Source: an uncultured Acetatifactor sp.
GTDB taxonomy: Bacteria > Bacillota > Clostridia > Lachnospirales > Lachnospiraceae
Reading direction: 5' to 3'
Length of the DNA: 64,000 nucleotides
NCBI GenBank assembly: GCA_910586485.1
Contig: CAJUIA010000009.1
Location: 54,914-118,913 of the forward strand
Shown here: positions 61,666 through 64,000 of the stretch, one piece after another
Position numbering within the stretch: the stretch's first letter is position 1
Layout: every line of letters begins with the position of its first letter
Translations under genes and position numbers: made by a program
Notes under the pieces: generated by a model
Seen by the model: the letters and a program-made list of their open reading frames with translations, nothing else
Told to the model about the DNA's origin: nothing
Databases searched by the model: none

Positions 61666-63672
61666 TTATGAATGGTATTTAAATCTGTCAACCAATTCCT
61701 TAAGCAGGTCAGCCTGTGCTGACAGCTCCTGGGATGCCGCCGCGCTTTCCTCAGAGGTGGCGGAATTGGACTCCACAACCTCGGAAATCTGATTGATCCC
61801 CATGGTGACCTGAGCCGTAGCTTCTGCCTGCTCTTCGGAGGCTACTGCAATCTCGTCAATCGCTTCCCCCACTGTCCTGGCGTTATCAACTACCCGCAGC
61901 AGCGATTCGGCTGTAGAATTTGCAAGCTTTGTCCCTTCTTCCACGGCCTGTATTGCATTTTGGATCAGCTGCTTTGTATTTTTGGCTGCATTACTGCTTT
62001 GCTCGGCAAGAATACCGACCTGCGTGGCAACCACGGCAAAGCCTTTTCCAGATTCTCCGGCTCTTGCGGCCTCAATGGACGCATTGAGTGCAAGCAGATT
62101 GGTCTGGGAGGCAATTTCTTCAATACTGCCGATGATTTCGGCAATCTTGTCGGAGGCTTCCCTGATTCTGCTCATGGCTTCCGTACTCTGTTTCATCTGC
62201 GTGTTGCTTTCTGTTACCTGATCATTCATGCCGGACATGATGCTTCTGGCCATTTCTGCATTTTCGGCATTGATATGAATTCTTTCCGAAATGTCCGTCA
62301 TGGTTGCCGTCAGTTCTTCTACCGCGCTTGCCTGATCTGTGGCGCCCTCCGCCAAAAGCTGAGCGGCACCGGCCAGATCGGTTGCGCCGTTTCTGACGCT
62401 TTCCGCATTAGTGTCGATTTCTCTCAGAGCTTTACTGAGAGATGAAATAATTCCCCGGAAGGACTCGCTGATCCGGGCAAAATCTCCCTTATAGTCTTCG
62501 TCAACGTCAATCATAAAATTGCCTTCTGCCAGCTCAGCCAGATCCTTGTTTACATTGGAAATAACCAGATTTAAATCGCTGATGGTCTCAGACATACAGC
62601 TTAACAGGATTGCCGTTTCGTCATTTACCGTCGGTCTGGGGACCTCCGAGTGAATATCTCCCTCTGCTAAAAGCTTAAGCCGCTCAACTGCTTTGCCAAG
62701 CGGAGCCGCAACTGCTTTTCCCAGCTTTACACCGCTTTTAACGCCAAGCACCGTAAAGAGGATGACAAAGATAATGGTAAAGATCAGTGCAATATAAAAT
62801 TTTCCTAAAAATTCATTTCTCACTGCGGCAATACCGATGCTCCAGCCGTTTGTTCCGGGAACGGGAGAGTACGCGACTACCTTTGTCTTGCCATTATAGC
62901 TGTAAGTGCCCGTGCCGTTTTCTCCTGCAACCATTTTCTTACAGATGCTGCTGTATTTTTTCAGGCGGGGATTGGTATCGCCCAGTGCAATGCTGTCTTC
63001 TACACCCACCAGCTCAGAATTGACGTCGGCAATCGTAATACCATTATGATCCAGCATAAAAGCGGTTCCGCCTTTGCCGACCTTTATGGAACGCATAATG
63101 TCGTTCAAGAATTCCCCGTTGGGAATATAGACAACGGCACCTACGGATTTTGTTCCGGGAATGCCGCCCTCCCACAAAGGGGCCGCAACTGCGTAGGATA
63201 CCTTTTTTGTCACTTCGCTGTAGGCTGGTGTTGAGATATATGTATTACCCTTTATACATTCCTTAAAATATTCCCTGTCGGAAAAGTCCTGCCCGGTGAT
63301 CATATCAATTCCGTTGCTGTCAAGAAGGTAACCGCCCTCCATGTTGTGATCCTGGATCCTCTGTTGTAAAATAGCCGCCTTTTCCTCCACTGACCTTTCC
63401 GGATCAGCAAGGCGTGCAATGCTTCCCGTTTCATAAGCAATCGCAGTGAACTCCTTCAGCGATGCGGAAACATAATTGGCCGCCACATCGGACGTGTCAT
63501 TGATGGTTTCAGATACCGCACTGATGGAAGAAATATAGCTTAGAATTGAGGTGACCACCCCCAGTATAATGCAGCAGAGCATGATAACCTGCCCAAAGCG
63601 TTTGGAAATCTTTTCCTCAATGCTGATGAAACTTCCGTCATCCTTTCCCTTTTTTTCAAAAAATTTACCCAC
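61666..63672 (-). CDS. Methyl-accepting chemotaxis protein with Cache domain
   Basis: 668 residues from GTG 63672 (AAAGGAG upstream). A membrane helix (about 30-52), an extracellular Cache-type sensor (about 55-295, with GTKSVGAVVYIPNGEF and YSPVPGTNGWSIGIA), a second helix (about 300-325) and a HAMP domain precede the signalling coil. The hairpin tip reads EIIGSIEEIASQTNLLALNASIEAARAGESGKGFAVVA, split here as the family's E-I-A-x-Q-T-N-L-L and AARAGE blocks. It should relay ligand sensing to CheA; the ligand is unknown. No other chemotaxis gene is present. Confidence 0.94.
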   Translation of the reverse strand: MGKFFEKKGKDDGSFISIEEKISKRFGQVIMLCCIILGVVTSILSYISSISAVSETINDTSDVAANYVSASLKEFTAIAYETGSIARLADPERSVEEKAAILQQRIQDHNMEGGYLLDSNGIDMITGQDFSDREYFKECIKGNTYISTPAYSEVTKKVSYAVAAPLWEGGIPGTKSVGAVVYIPNGEFLNDIMRSIKVGKGGTAFMLDHNGITIADVNSELVGVEDSIALGDTNPRLKKYSSICKKMVAGENGTGTYSYNGKTKVVAYSPVPGTNGWSIGIAAVRNEFLGKFYIALIFTIIFVILFTVLGVKSGVKLGKAVAAPLGKAVERLKLLAEGDIHSEVPRPTVNDETAILLSCMSETISDLNLVISNVNKDLAELAEGNFMIDVDEDYKGDFARISESFRGIISSLSKALREIDTNAESVRNGATDLAGAAQLLAEGATDQASAVEELTATMTDISERIHINAENAEMARSIMSGMNDQVTESNTQMKQSTEAMSRIREASDKIAEIIGSIEEIASQTNLLALNASIEAARAGESGKGFAVVATQVGILAEQSSNAAKNTKQLIQNAIQAVEEGTKLANSTAESLLRVVDNARTVGEAIDEIAVASEEQAEATAQVTMGINQISEVVESNSATSEESAAASQELSAQADLLKELVDRFKYHS

Positions 63673-63908
63673 ACTAATCGCTCCTTTCCGTTTAACCTTA
63701 AGCTTCTTGTTAGTATGCCGGATTAATAAAATAGATAAACGACCTGAAATCGAATAGGTGCGAGTAATGATAGATTAGTGGAAACGATTTTTTAATAAAA
63801 CAATATAGTCATCTGAATTATTAATGGTTTATAGTTACTCTTTTATTATAGCATATTTTTGGAAAATTTTATATAAAATTTATTATTTTTTTACAGTGAC
63901 TTTTAAAT

Positions 63909-63950
63909 GACAGGCACCAAAAAGGGACAGGCACCATCGGCGTCTGTCCC
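63909..63950. repeat. REP-like hairpin element
   Basis: GACAGGCACC occurs twice (63909-63918, 63926-63935). GGGACAGGC (63924-63932) pairs with GTCTGTCCC (63942-63950). Such GGGACAGGCACC hairpins resemble repeats that accompany REP-associated tyrosine transposases in Firmicutes; none is seen before the window ends. The rest of 63673-64000 is AT-rich, with a TATAAT-like box on the minus strand near 63845 and no gene. Confidence 0.5.
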
Positions 63951-64000
63951 GGGAGTTTGACACTTCCTTTTAAACCTCATAACACACAAATCATGTATTT

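Noticed and set aside
1..64000. CRISPR array, rRNA, complete insertion sequence or intact prophage
   Set aside because: No regularly spaced direct repeats, no rRNA-like stretch, no intact transposase and no phage structural genes were seen.

Overview
The window looks like chromosome from a gut-type Firmicute, most likely Lachnospiraceae. This rests on the gene content (serC-serA with a DUF1015 gene, a paired Fe-S scaffold/GGGtGRT gene set, ABC sugar importers without their own ATPase), AGGAGG-type ribosome sites, and protein style. No rRNA is present, so genus cannot be set.

Positions 1-19866 are mostly housekeeping: the end of an L,D-transpeptidase, serC-serA (serine synthesis), a phosphotransferase, relics of a type I restriction system and an integrase, a DUF1015 gene, glgB, a MscS channel, tRNA-Thr(CGT), a two-gene ABC transporter lacking a binding protein, argH, asd, a degenerate-GGDEF/EAL protein, a DUF234-type ATPase, topB and a left-handed beta-helix acyltransferase-like gene.

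Positions 20015-56883 form a large beta-mannan (acetylated galactoglucomannan) utilisation locus. Outside the cell it supplies a GH26 mannanase lipoprotein with CBM35, an SGNH esterase lipoprotein, a surface lipoprotein with three near-identical modules of unknown fold, and two solute-binding proteins with two permease pairs. Inside it supplies a GH36 alpha-galactosidase, two SGNH acetyl esterases (CE2-like and CE17-like), a GH5, a mannobiose 2-epimerase, two GH130 phosphorylases (oligomannoside and mannosylglucose types), a GH2, and a GH1 beta-glucosidase fused to phosphomannose isomerase. A LacI regulator lies inside, and related AT-rich motifs sit at two promoters. Membrane genes usually seen beside such importers (YesL, NHL-TPR, Yip1, DUF5696) lie between the two transporter sets. 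A MarR-MATE efflux pair with a near-consensus promoter and paired palindromic operators sits before the convergent GH2 gene.

Positions 57160-64000 are mixed. An IscU/NifU-like scaffold and a GGGtGRT protein are followed by a 61-codon relic resembling the variable C-terminus of a diversity-generating retroelement target, with a GC hairpin just after it. Then come a Uma2 nuclease-fold gene, a small XRE repressor with its own operator/promoter, a candidate small RNA, an Rpn-family gene with an internal start site, a chemotaxis receptor, and a REP-like hairpin near the right edge.

Most novel candidates: the GH1-phosphomannose isomerase fusion, the triple-module surface lipoprotein, the retroelement-like variable-region relic, the small-RNA candidate and internal start in the xre-rpn segment, and the tandem palindromes before the first GH130 gene.
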